Shown in pieces: positions 50,887 to 59,530 of a stretch of DNA of 64,000 nucleotides. The position numbers were made by a program, and so were the translations under genes. A model generated the notes under the pieces. It worked only from the letters and a program-made list of their open reading frames with translations, did no database searches and was not told where the DNA came from. Position 1 is the stretch's first letter, and every line of letters starts with the position of its first letter. The DNA is from RUG13409 sp045616985 (lineage in GTDB: Bacteria > Bacillota > Clostridia > Peptostreptococcales > Anaerovoracaceae). The DNA is taken from assembly GCA_045616985.1 (NCBI GenBank), contig JAZLHU010000012.1, positions 26,473 to 90,472 on the forward strand. The letters run 5' to 3'.

Positions 50887-51618
50887 TTACTGTATCCTTA
50901 TACAAACAACCGATATGTTGTCATTCCCTCCGTTAGTATTAGCAACCTTAACAAGATCCGTTGAAAGACCATGCATTGTTCTTGCATTGCTTGCAAGAGC
51001 TGCAAGGTACCCCGGTTCAATTTCTCCGTATAATCCGTCGGAACAAAGAATGATCGTATCCTCAGGGTAAGTATCAAAAACAAAAAAATCCGGCTGAATG
51101 GTTTCCTCTCCGCCAAGAGCTCTTGTTATCTTATTCTTATCCGGATGATTTTCAGCATCGCCTGTTGCAAGCAGACCCTGATCTATCATTTCCTGAACAA
51201 GGGTATGATCCCTGGTCACCTGTCTTAATACTCCGTCACGAACAAGATAGCATCTGGAATCTCCTACATTAACAACATATGCCTTGCCATCCTTTAAGTA
51301 GCAAAGCACAGCAGTTGTTGCCATACCGCGATTTACCTTTTCACTGATAGATTTTCTGTAAATCAATTCATTTGCTCCGCCAAACAGCGTAAGGAAATAA
51401 TCCTTAAGAGCAATGCCGCTTTGAATGTTTTGAATAGGATGAAGAGCAGCAAACTGAGCCATATAACCAACTGCCATACGACTTGCCAGTTCACCGCTGT
51501 TATGACCGCCGACGCCGTCGGCAACCATATAGAGATGAATATCAGGCAAAACGAAAATTGAGTCCTCGTTGTCGTTTCTGCTGATTCCCCTATCGGTTTT
51601 AAAGCCTACACTAATCAT
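50887..51618 (-). CDS. prpC: PP2C-type Ser/Thr phosphatase (PrpC/Stp)
   Basis: The 243-residue phosphatase has the PP2C motifs: GISRNDNEDS (metal Asp19), MVADGVGGHNSGE (Asp34), VGDSRCY, VTRDHTL, and the late CSDGL and GGNDNISV. It removes phosphate from targets of the adjacent PASTA kinase. Its start overlaps the rsmB stop (ATGA) and it ends one base before prkC. The pair is conserved across Bacillota. Confidence 0.96.
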   Translation of the reverse strand: MISVGFKTDRGISRNDNEDSIFVLPDIHLYMVADGVGGHNSGELASRMAVGYMAQFAALHPIQNIQSGIALKDYFLTLFGGANELIYRKSISEKVNRGMATTAVLCYLKDGKAYVVNVGDSRCYLVRDGVLRQVTRDHTLVQEMIDQGLLATGDAENHPDKNKITRALGGEETIQPDFFVFDTYPEDTIILCSDGLYGEIEPGYLAALASNARTMHGLSTDLVKVANTNGGNDNISVVCIRIQ

Positions 51619-52880
51619 TTATCTTTCCTTATTGAACATATATAAAAGCCTTCGCATCCTGCTTTGTCAGGATAAAACTGCTTTTCAAACTCTTTTGAAT
51701 AGTTTACGTGGGAAGAAATGAATTCTTCCGTAAGTTTATCGTTTTCCGCCGGATTGAGCGTACACGTACTGTATACCAGCCTTCCGCCCGGCTTAAGATA
51801 TTCTCCGGCATTGGCAAGGATCCTTTTCTGAATGTCCGGCAGCATTGCACTTTCAAGCCTTCTGAGTTTAATTTCAGGATTCTTTCTTGCCGTTCCCAAA
51901 ACGCTGCACGGCACATCTGCCAAAACATAATCTGCACTTGCAAGATATTCTTCATTTAATACAGAAGCATCAGACAAGGCTGCATCAATTATGCCAAGAC
52001 CCAGCCTTTTTGCTTCTTTTTTTATTAATTCCGCTCTGTGCCTGTATATATCAAAAGCAAGAATTTGGCCTTCGTTGTTCATTCTTTCTGCACAGGCACA
52101 CGCTTTGCCTCCCGGAGCGGCACACAAATCCATCATAAGGCTTCCGGGTTTGGGGTCCAAAATCAAAACAGCAAGCTGACTTTCTTCTCCCTGCACGGAA
52201 AACAGACCATCCCTGTACAAGTCCGTATCCAAAAGCCCCGCACCCTTTACAAAAACCGCCGTTTCCGCCGTTTCAGATAATTCACATTCAAAGCCAAGGG
52301 CCTTTAAACGTGAAATCAAATCTGCTCTTGATGTTTTTATGAGATTAACCCTTATGCAAAGCTTTGCCGGGGCATTTGAATTATTTAATATCTCTACAGC
52401 CCTTTCTTTGCCGTAAGCCTTAATCAAATGCTCAACAATACTTGTATCTGCCGAAAACTTTACAGAATAATAATTAAAAATGTCTGCGTTATCAGGCAGT
52501 TCGAGCGTTGATCCTGCCCGCTGAAAACTTCTTAACACAGCATTGATAAAGCCTTCTTTTCCGCGAATAAAGCTTTTTGCCAATGCAACGGTCTCATTAA
52601 TTGCGGCGTGATCCGCAACATCCATTTTTGCAAGCTGGTAAAATCCCATTCTGAGTAAAATCCGCTCAGAAGACTTAAGCTTTGGTTTTTGAAGAAAAGC
52701 ATCTATATTAAAATCCAGCAAAAATTGATCACGAAGAACTCCGTATACAAGTTCACGCACAAAAGCGGAGGAAACAGGTTTTTCTGCCGAAAACTGTTTT
52801 CCCAACGCCAGATTAGACCATGAGCCGTTATCCTGAACATCCTTTAATATTAAATATGCGGCTCTTCTGTCCCTATCCAT
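51615..52880 (-). CDS. rsmB: 16S rRNA (cytosine-967-C5) methyltransferase
   Basis: The 421-residue protein has an N-terminal NusB-like domain (about 1-130) and a SAM-dependent RNA methyltransferase domain with LCAAPGGK, the VPCS catalytic motif (DVPCSVLG) and the STCTLNPAEN second cysteine motif. It methylates C967 in 16S rRNA. It follows fmt by 5 bases and overlaps prpC. Gene order fmt-rsmB-prpC-prkC is standard. Confidence 0.95.
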   Translation of the reverse strand: MDRDRRAAYLILKDVQDNGSWSNLALGKQFSAEKPVSSAFVRELVYGVLRDQFLLDFNIDAFLQKPKLKSSERILLRMGFYQLAKMDVADHAAINETVALAKSFIRGKEGFINAVLRSFQRAGSTLELPDNADIFNYYSVKFSADTSIVEHLIKAYGKERAVEILNNSNAPAKLCIRVNLIKTSRADLISRLKALGFECELSETAETAVFVKGAGLLDTDLYRDGLFSVQGEESQLAVLILDPKPGSLMMDLCAAPGGKACACAERMNNEGQILAFDIYRHRAELIKKEAKRLGLGIIDAALSDASVLNEEYLASADYVLADVPCSVLGTARKNPEIKLRRLESAMLPDIQKRILANAGEYLKPGGRLVYSTCTLNPAENDKLTEEFISSHVNYSKEFEKQFYPDKAGCEGFYICSIRKDK

Positions 52881-52885
52881 TTATT

Positions 52886-53815
52886 TTAACCCAAAACAGC
52901 TCCGATTTCAATTTTATTACCCAATAAATAGACCGATACGTCCATTGCTTTTTTGCCGGGCATCTGAATATTTGTAAAAATAACGCTTCCGCCCCTGCAG
53001 GCAACTTCGATCCCGCGCCTGTCAGCAGAAATTACGCTTCCGGCAGGACCGAAATCTCCGGTTTTTCCCTCGCAGGCCTTATGCACCTTCATAACTTCAC
53101 CATTATACCTTGTGGATGCTGTTGGCCATGAATAAAATCCTCTGACAAGGCAGCAGATTTCCTCTGCCGTTTTATTATAATCTATTACGCCCTGATCCTT
53201 AAACACCATAGGGGCATATGTTGCCCCGGCATCATCCTGCCTGATCCGCTTAAGGCTGCCATCGGCAATCCCGGGCAGTGTTTCAATCAGGAGCCCGGCA
53301 CCAAGCTCTGCAAGCTCAATATGAAGATCCTCTGTTGTCTTATCTCCTATTTCGGTTTCAGCCGCTGCAAGTATATCTCCCGTATCCATGCCCTCTGCCA
53401 TATACATGATGGTAACGCCGGTTGTTTTTTCGCCGTTTACTACAGCCCAATGTATTGGTGCGGGACCTCTGTATGCCGGAAGCAGCGAAGCGTGAATGTT
53501 GATGCAGCCGAATTTCGGAAGCTCCAATATTATCTCAGGAAGAATTTTTCCGTATGCGGCAACGACAATAAAATCAGGAGCAATATTTTTAAGCTGATTT
53601 AAAAACTCATCATTTTCTTTGATTTTTTCAGGGGATACCGCAGGAATCCCAAGCTCTGCAGCCTTCTGCTTTACCTCGCAGGGCTGCATCTTCTTTCCTC
53701 TGTCCTTCGGTCTGTCGGGTTTGGTTACAACCAAAGCAACTTCGTGTCCGGCTTTTACCAAAGCTTCAAGAGCGGGAACCGCAAACTGCGGTGTTCCCAT
53801 GTAAACAATTTTCAT
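52886..53815 (-). CDS. fmt: Methionyl-tRNA formyltransferase
   Basis: Fmt formylates initiator Met-tRNA. The 309-residue protein has the formyltransferase domain (VYMGTPQFAVPAL start, INIHASLLPAYRGPAPI with the catalytic Asn and His, and GVTIMYMAEGMDTGDIL) and the C-terminal tRNA-binding barrel from about 210. Its ATG overlaps the def stop as TAATG, coupling it to the enzyme that removes the formyl group. Confidence 0.97.
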   Translation of the reverse strand: MKIVYMGTPQFAVPALEALVKAGHEVALVVTKPDRPKDRGKKMQPCEVKQKAAELGIPAVSPEKIKENDEFLNQLKNIAPDFIVVAAYGKILPEIILELPKFGCINIHASLLPAYRGPAPIHWAVVNGEKTTGVTIMYMAEGMDTGDILAAAETEIGDKTTEDLHIELAELGAGLLIETLPGIADGSLKRIRQDDAGATYAPMVFKDQGVIDYNKTAEEICCLVRGFYSWPTASTRYNGEVMKVHKACEGKTGDFGPAGSVISADRRGIEVACRGGSVIFTNIQMPGKKAMDVSVYLLGNKIEIGAVLG

Positions 53816-54297
53816 TACTCTTCTTCCTCTTCACCGGAGGATACCGGTCTGATATTATCTGCCTTAGACATATACATCACTCCGTCAAGGTGATCTATTT
53901 CATGGCAGAATGCCCTTGCAAGAAGGTCTCTCCCTTCATATTCGACCTCATTACCGTTTCTGTCGAGACATGAAACTATAACATGATCCGGTCTGTGTAC
54001 ATCGCCGCACATTCCGTCATAGGAAAGACAGCCTTCTTCACCGTATTGATCCCCCTCTGCAAGCTTTATCACCGGATTAACCATTTCGTAATGGTTAACA
54101 CCATCCCAAAGGTCAACAACGCATACTCTTCTTAATACGCCAACCTGAGGCGCCGCCAGACCGACACCCTGCGCCTTTTCCATTGTTTCGGAAAGATCAT
54201 CTATAAGAATTCTGATGCGATCATTGACTTCCGTTACCGTCTTGCATACCTTATGCAAAGCATCATCATCTGCCTGAAATATTTTACGGATTGCCAT
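53815..54297 (-). CDS. def: Peptide deformylase
   Basis: Def removes formyl from nascent proteins. The three motifs are GVGLAAPQ (44-51), EGCLS with metal ligand Cys90, and HEIDH with His132, Glu133 and His136. The 160-residue protein ends with an acidic tail (GEEEEE). GGAGG precedes the ATG. It lies between priA and fmt, the usual order. Confidence 0.97.
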   Translation of the reverse strand: MAIRKIFQADDDALHKVCKTVTEVNDRIRILIDDLSETMEKAQGVGLAAPQVGVLRRVCVVDLWDGVNHYEMVNPVIKLAEGDQYGEEGCLSYDGMCGDVHRPDHVIVSCLDRNGNEVEYEGRDLLARAFCHEIDHLDGVMYMSKADNIRPVSSGEEEEE

Positions 54298-54306
54298 TTT
54301 GTCCTC

Positions 54307-56319
54307 CTACATATACGAAAATGGATTAATGTCTGTTGTAAGAAGGCTTGCCGCCTTTGCGCCTTTCTTTTCGTGAATTTGTTTAAGCTCCTCTATTGCA
54401 TTACAGACGTTCTTTCTGTCCGGTTTATTGCTTTTTATCAGAAGCTGATATCTGTAAAGGCCGTTTTGCTTTTGCAGAACGGATGCCGACGGGCCAAGAA
54501 CAAAGCTGTCCTTCGGTATATGTTCCCGAAGCCAGGCAGCGTATTCATTTGCACTTTCCATGGCTTTTCCGGAATTCTCATCTAAAATCATAAGCTGGAA
54601 TATATCAGAATAAGGCGGATATGCAGCAGCTCTTCTGATGGCTATTTCTCTGTCATAGAACGCCTTGTAATTATGCTGAGCCGCATACAGTATTGCGGCG
54701 CTTTCAGGTGAATATGTCTGAATTATCACTCTTCCCTGCTCATCGCCGCGACCGGCTCTTCCCGCAGCCTGAGTGACAAGCTGGAAAGTGCGTTCCGAAG
54801 CACGAAAATCGGGAATGTTCAATGTTACATCAGCAGATATTACACCCACCAGACCGACGTTATCAAAATCAAGACCCTTTGCAACGATCTGAGTTCCTAT
54901 AAGTATATCGGTTTTCTTTTTTGCAAAACGCTTTAATACAGCTTCAAGCTCTCCCTTTCTTTTGATCGAATCAAGGTCGAGTCTGTCTGTTTTGGCATCA
55001 GGAAAAAGCTCTGCCGTCTTTTCTTCGACCTGCTGAGTTCCAACGCCGTACCTGCCGATAATTTTGCTTCCGCACTCCGGACAGACATTCGGCATCTTTA
55101 CTGTTCTTCCGCAGTAATGACACACACAGGCATTTTTGTCTTTATGATAAGGCATCGCTATTCCGCAGTCCGCGCACCTTACAACAAAGCCGCACTCCCT
55201 GCATGAAACAAAGCTTGAGTATCCCCTTCTGTTCAAAAAGAGGATCACCTGTTTTCCTTTATCCAGGCAATCTGAAATTGCATTTGCCATTTCAGCCGAA
55301 AAGAGATTTCTGTTTCCGCTCCGAACCTCTTCGGTCATATCAACAACACTTACCTTCGGAAGAGGATTCTTATTGTATCTTTCAGGAAGCTCTATCCTTT
55401 TGAAAATCCCTTCTTCACTGCGGTAATAATCTGTAACAGACGGTGTTGCACTTCCGAGAATCACAACTGCCTTATGGTCCATTGCTCTTTTTGTTACAAG
55501 CTCCAAAGTATCATACTTCGGACTCATATCGGATTTGTATGAAGTTTCGTGTTCCTCATCCATTATGATAAGTCCGATATTTTTAAGGGGAGCAAAGGCC
55601 GCGGATCTTGCGCCGATCACAAGCTTAACCTCCCCGCTCAGGATGCGGTTAAACTCTGCCGCCCTTTGCGTTTTGGTAAGACGGCTGTGAATCATGGCAA
55701 TGCAGTCCCTGCCGAATCTGCTCATGAATCTGCTTACAAGCTGAGGTGTAAGAGAAATTTCGGGGACAAGCATTATTCCAGTTCTTCCGTCATCAATGAC
55801 CTTCTTCATAAGCTGAAGGTATACCTCGGTTTTACCGGATCCCGTTACACCATGTAAAAGAACAATGTCATGTTTTTGGGTATCTATGATTTTTGAAATT
55901 TCATCTCTGGCCTTTTGCTGAGATGGATTAAGCCTCTTTTCCTTTGAATCCTCCGGTCTGGTTTCGATCCCATCAAGAGGATCCTTTGTTTTACCCTTAA
56001 CATCGGCAGGCGGAAGAAAGCATTTTATTGCTTCAATATATCTGCAAAGGCATCTGCTTCTCATCCAAAGAGCAGTCCTGACTGTTTCTTCGTTCAGCTT
56101 TGCATTTGGGTCGAGCGCTTTTACCTTTTTGATTTTCTTAATATCCTCCGGACGGGAATCGCTGACACCGACAACATATGCATCCGCCTCTCTGTTGTGC
56201 ATCGAAAAAGGAACCTTGACCCTTTGACCTACAAAGACGCTGTCGTTCTCGCAGGCATAGGTGTATATAAGGTCTGTTGCATCCGTATTGTTATCTACAA
56301 CAACATTTACATACTTCAT
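54307..56319 (-). CDS. priA: Primosomal helicase PriA
   Basis: PriA restarts collapsed replication forks. The 670-residue protein has the N-terminal 3'-DNA-binding domain, a shortened winged-helix region, Walker A GVTGSGKTE, the DEEH box, and eight paired cysteines in a zinc-binding insertion (CREC, CADC, CHYC, CPEC). Helicase motifs IV-VI follow (GTQIVAKGLDF, QAAGRAGRG). It is somewhat shorter than the usual 730-800, mostly between the first two domains. Its start overlaps the queH stop as TAATG. Confidence 0.96.
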   Translation of the reverse strand: MKYVNVVVDNNTDATDLIYTYACENDSVFVGQRVKVPFSMHNREADAYVVGVSDSRPEDIKKIKKVKALDPNAKLNEETVRTALWMRSRCLCRYIEAIKCFLPPADVKGKTKDPLDGIETRPEDSKEKRLNPSQQKARDEISKIIDTQKHDIVLLHGVTGSGKTEVYLQLMKKVIDDGRTGIMLVPEISLTPQLVSRFMSRFGRDCIAMIHSRLTKTQRAAEFNRILSGEVKLVIGARSAAFAPLKNIGLIIMDEEHETSYKSDMSPKYDTLELVTKRAMDHKAVVILGSATPSVTDYYRSEEGIFKRIELPERYNKNPLPKVSVVDMTEEVRSGNRNLFSAEMANAISDCLDKGKQVILFLNRRGYSSFVSCRECGFVVRCADCGIAMPYHKDKNACVCHYCGRTVKMPNVCPECGSKIIGRYGVGTQQVEEKTAELFPDAKTDRLDLDSIKRKGELEAVLKRFAKKKTDILIGTQIVAKGLDFDNVGLVGVISADVTLNIPDFRASERTFQLVTQAAGRAGRGDEQGRVIIQTYSPESAAILYAAQHNYKAFYDREIAIRRAAAYPPYSDIFQLMILDENSGKAMESANEYAAWLREHIPKDSFVLGPSASVLQKQNGLYRYQLLIKSNKPDRKNVCNAIEELKQIHEKKGAKAASLLTTDINPFSYM

Positions 56320-56873
56320 TACTTATCGCTATCCTCTTTCAGATGGCGGTTTGCAAATTTGCAGCCGCAATAATCCTGTCTGTACAATTCGAACTCTTTT
56401 GAAAGCTCTACAGAGCGCTTATATCCATCCTGTTTTTTGTAATTACCGCCGAGAAAATCAATTCCGGTTTCATTTGAAATCAAAATCCCGACCTCGTTGA
56501 TCACGTTAAAGCTTTTGTGCGGGCTTACTGAAAGCGTTGTATCGAAGAAATCAAATTTAAGCTCTTTGGCAAGCTCTGCGGTTTTTTTAAGTCTGAGAAA
56601 AAAACATTCTCTGCACCTTGCACCGCCTTCAGGCTCAGCTTCAAAACCCTTTACCGCTTCGTAGTATTCTTCAGGAATATAGTCGCCTTCAATAAGCTTC
56701 ACGCCCAAGGAATTGCAAAGTCTGATTTGCTCTGATTTGCGATACTCGTACTCCTCTTTCGGGTCTATGTTTGGATTGTAATAATAAACCGTAACATCAA
56801 AATACGGAAAAAGTTTTTCTATTACGGCGGTAGAACAAGGACCGCAGCACGAATGAAGAAGTACGCTTTTCAT
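56319..56873 (-). CDS. queH: Epoxyqueuosine reductase QueH
   Basis: QueH (DUF208) makes the last step of queuosine formation in tRNA using Fe-S and iron centres. Cys9-Cys10 (HSCCGPC), CREC at 87-90 and CGCKF with Cys169 and Cys171 are the expected ligands. The start is ATG 56873, giving 184 residues, 5 bases after the FkbM gene stop; a longer frame to 56984 is spurious because it runs through that gene. No other queuosine gene is in the window. Confidence 0.93.
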   Translation of the reverse strand: MKSVLLHSCCGPCSTAVIEKLFPYFDVTVYYYNPNIDPKEEYEYRKSEQIRLCNSLGVKLIEGDYIPEEYYEAVKGFEAEPEGGARCRECFFLRLKKTAELAKELKFDFFDTTLSVSPHKSFNVINEVGILISNETGIDFLGGNYKKQDGYKRSVELSKEFELYRQDYCGCKFANRHLKEDSDK

Positions 56874-56878
56874 TTTCT

Positions 56879-57922
56879 TTATATGCAATAATAGTTTACT
56901 TCCCAGCAGGGAAGACACGGTGATTTTCTTAAGTAGATTTTGTAACTCGGGTTTATGGATAAGAGTTTTTTCGGAAGCACCCACAGATCATCAATTCTGT
57001 GATATGCTGCCATAAGTATTTTCGGTTTATTCCGGGCTATAAGCTTTTCCGCTCCGCAAAGCGCCTCTTTCTCAGCACCTTCAAGATCCATTTTGATAAA
57101 GCTCGGACAACCGTTGCCGCTTATAAGCTGCTCTTGAAAATACGAATCCAACGAGACCTGATCAACCGGTCTTGTTTTTCCCTTGCCGTTTGCGCCGCCT
57201 CTTCCGATACCGTGGGTAAACATTATTATTTTATCCTCTGCACCGACGGCTGCATTTGCCAGGCAAATGTTTTCAAGCTCCTTTGTGTTTGCAAAAAGCT
57301 TCCTGAAATTTCTTTCTTCCGGCTCAAAGGCGTAAATGAATCTGTATTCGCCGCAAAGACCCACAAAATCAGAAATCGTATCTCCTGTGTATGCTCCAAG
57401 GTCAGCATAAATTTCATCGGGTCCGAGATTTAAGAGAGACCAATTCCGGTAATCATCCGTCTCACACTCGAAAAGATAATCAATCTTTCCGGAGAGCCTG
57501 TATCTTATTACATCCTCAAGAACATCTCTGCTTTTCTGATCCGCCAGAATACATAAAAGATCTGTAATATCCTCCTTATGTTCTTCAAAATAACCCGGCG
57601 TAAACAATCCTTCCCCCGCAACCGGAAGATCAGGTGCAAAAAGCTCCTGCTCCTCGTTTATTGTTTTTATATTTTTCAAAACCCCCGGCAGATGAGAACC
57701 AAAGCACAGAAGCACGGTCATGTCGCCAAACTCTTTTTTGCAATCCTCGTACGACCTGACCTTATATCCGGCAAAGCTTCTGTCTCTGACAAAACCGTCG
57801 GATGCAAATATCCCCGAGATTTTTATATCTCTGGCATTCAGTTCAGCTATAATGCGCTCGCACGCATTACCCGTCCCGTATAAAACCAGTGGCTTATCGT
57901 TTTTCTTTAAATAATCCCACAA
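56879..57922 (-). CDS. FkbM-family SAM-dependent methyltransferase with Rossmann-like N terminus
   Basis: The 347-residue protein has an N-terminal nucleotide-fold-like part (LVLYGTGNACERII, about 12-25) as in proteins that modify surface sugars, then an FkbM domain from about residue 165 (IYADLGAYTGDTI with the SAM loop, FEPEERNF and FIKMDLEGAE). FkbM enzymes methylate hydroxyls of sugars or polyketides. The start is TTG 57922 with GGAAG seven bases upstream; it overlaps thrC by 29 bases. It sits oddly in a housekeeping run between thrC and queH; target is unknown. Confidence 0.85.
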   Translation of the reverse strand: MWDYLKKNDKPLVLYGTGNACERIIAELNARDIKISGIFASDGFVRDRSFAGYKVRSYEDCKKEFGDMTVLLCFGSHLPGVLKNIKTINEEQELFAPDLPVAGEGLFTPGYFEEHKEDITDLLCILADQKSRDVLEDVIRYRLSGKIDYLFECETDDYRNWSLLNLGPDEIYADLGAYTGDTISDFVGLCGEYRFIYAFEPEERNFRKLFANTKELENICLANAAVGAEDKIIMFTHGIGRGGANGKGKTRPVDQVSLDSYFQEQLISGNGCPSFIKMDLEGAEKEALCGAEKLIARNKPKILMAAYHRIDDLWVLPKKLLSINPSYKIYLRKSPCLPCWEVNYYCI

Positions 57923-59357
57923 TGTAGTCTTCCAATTCTTCTTTCCTGATTACTCCGCCGTGTGCTGCAGGTATGTATTTAATGCCCTTAATAGCCATGG
58001 GAACTTCTGTTTTTGTTTCATATGCAAGTCTGTCCAGCATTGAAAACTCGTCTGCAAGCGTGGACTTTTCAAGTCCCCTTAATACCGCCGCCGGAAACTT
58101 GTACGGCGACGCAGTTGAAAGAACAACACAGACATTATTGCTTTCTCTGTTTTTTTTGAATTCGTCAAGCACAACAAATCCCACGGCGGTATGCGGATCT
58201 ATAACGCAGCCGAATTTATTGAATATTTCGCCGATTTTTCTGCTGACTGCATCCTCTTCCGCATATGCAGCATAGAAGACGCCGTCAAGACGTTCCCTGA
58301 TTTTTTCGCTTACGGTAAACTCGCCCTTTGTTTTAAGCTCATCCATTAAACTCTTTACATAATCGGTGTCGCAGTCTGCGGCATGAAACAGAAGTCTTTC
58401 AAGATTTGAAGAAACCAGAATGTCCATAGATGGAGAAGTGGTCTTAAAAAACTCTCTGTTCCTGTTGTATATTCCGGTTCTGAAAAAATCTGTCAGCACC
58501 TTGTTCCTGTTGGATGCACAAACAAGCTTTCCGACAGGAAGCCCCATTACCTTTGCGTAAAACCCCGCAAGGATGTCGCCGAAATTACCTGTGGGAACAA
58601 TAAAATCTATAGGGTCGCCGAGAGTGATCCTCTGAGTTTCAACAAGCTGCTTGTATGCAAGAAAGTAATACACGACCTGTGGTGCAAGTCTTCCGATATT
58701 GATTGAATTTGCACTTGTAAGGCGAATGTCTTTATCATTTTTCAGTTTTACAAAGACCTCCTTAACTGCGGTCTGGCAATCATCAAAATTGCCCTCAACC
58801 GCCGTACAGTGAACATTTCTTCCCTGAGATGTAATCATCTGGAGCTGCTGAACGGCAGAAACACCGCCGTCAGGATAAAATACGCAAATCTCCGTGCCTT
58901 CAACATCCTTAAATCCTTCCAGTGCAGCCTTGCCGGTGTCGCCGGAGGTAGCAGTAAGAATAACAAGCTTCTCATCTATACCAAGCTGCTTTTTAGCATT
59001 GGTCATAAGGTGAGGAAGCATAGACAAGGCAACATCTTTAAAAGCAAGGGTCGGTCCATGATAAAGCTCCAATGCATAGTCAGCGCCAAGCTCTGCAACA
59101 GGTGCAATGTCTTCGCAATCGAATTTCCCGTCGTACGCCTGCTCCACCATTTCTCTCATGTTTTCATATCCGGGAAGCAGAGCATTCAGAATAATAGCCG
59201 CAACATCATAAGTATCCAGCATCATAAGCGATTCAAGGTCTATGTTATACTCAGATACCTTTGGACAAACATAAAGTCCGCCATCCGGAGCAATACCATC
59301 CAAAACAGCCTGCTGAGGACTTACCGTATACTTGCTTCTTGTGCTTTGATAATCCAT
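57894..59357 (-). CDS. thrC: Threonine synthase
   Basis: ThrC makes threonine from O-phosphohomoserine with PLP. The 487-residue class fits, with the N-terminal YQSTRSKYTVSPQQAVLDG, PLP lysine Lys107 in GPTLAFKDVA, the TSGDTGKAALEG phosphate loop and VPTGNFGDILAG. I choose ATG 59357 (nine bases after AAGG); the ATG at 59363 is also possible. It is the first gene of the run that extends through priA, fmt and prkC to rpe, with a promoter upstream. Confidence 0.95.
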   Translation of the reverse strand: MDYQSTRSKYTVSPQQAVLDGIAPDGGLYVCPKVSEYNIDLESLMMLDTYDVAAIILNALLPGYENMREMVEQAYDGKFDCEDIAPVAELGADYALELYHGPTLAFKDVALSMLPHLMTNAKKQLGIDEKLVILTATSGDTGKAALEGFKDVEGTEICVFYPDGGVSAVQQLQMITSQGRNVHCTAVEGNFDDCQTAVKEVFVKLKNDKDIRLTSANSINIGRLAPQVVYYFLAYKQLVETQRITLGDPIDFIVPTGNFGDILAGFYAKVMGLPVGKLVCASNRNKVLTDFFRTGIYNRNREFFKTTSPSMDILVSSNLERLLFHAADCDTDYVKSLMDELKTKGEFTVSEKIRERLDGVFYAAYAEEDAVSRKIGEIFNKFGCVIDPHTAVGFVVLDEFKKNRESNNVCVVLSTASPYKFPAAVLRGLEKSTLADEFSMLDRLAYETKTEVPMAIKGIKYIPAAHGGVIRKEELEDYIVGLFKEKR

Positions 59358-59393
59358 TTTCATTTACCTTTTTACTATAATATTTAACAATAT

Positions 59394-59422
59394 ATAATAC
59401 CACTAATTTGATTTTTCTTCAA
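59394..59422 (-). promoter_or_regulatory. Putative promoter of thrC operon
   Basis: Minus strand TTGAAG (59417-59422), 17-base spacer, TATTAT (59394-59399), about 37 bases before the thrC start. The region between 59364 and 59466 also holds a 16-base motif shared with the efflux-operon upstream region. Confidence 0.55.
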
Positions 59423-59466
59423 TTTGCAAATTTCGCTCCGGGTGCGGTCCGCAGACTAAGGCTTGC

Positions 59467-59496
59467 TTGAAATATATGTCGAATCAGTGCTATAAT
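59467..59496 (+). promoter_or_regulatory. Promoter of the right-edge SLH gene
   Basis: TTGAAA (59467-59472), 18-base spacer, TATAAT (59491-59496) with a TGC extension. GGAGGAG (59517-59523) lies seven bases before the ATG, giving a leader of about 28 bases. Confidence 0.75.
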
Positions 59497-59530
59497 ATAA
59501 ATAAGTACTTAAGATCGGAGGAGACATATT

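Noticed and set aside
56874..56984. N-terminal extension of queH to 56984
   Set aside because: It overlaps the end of the FkbM gene in another frame and is not part of the QueH family.
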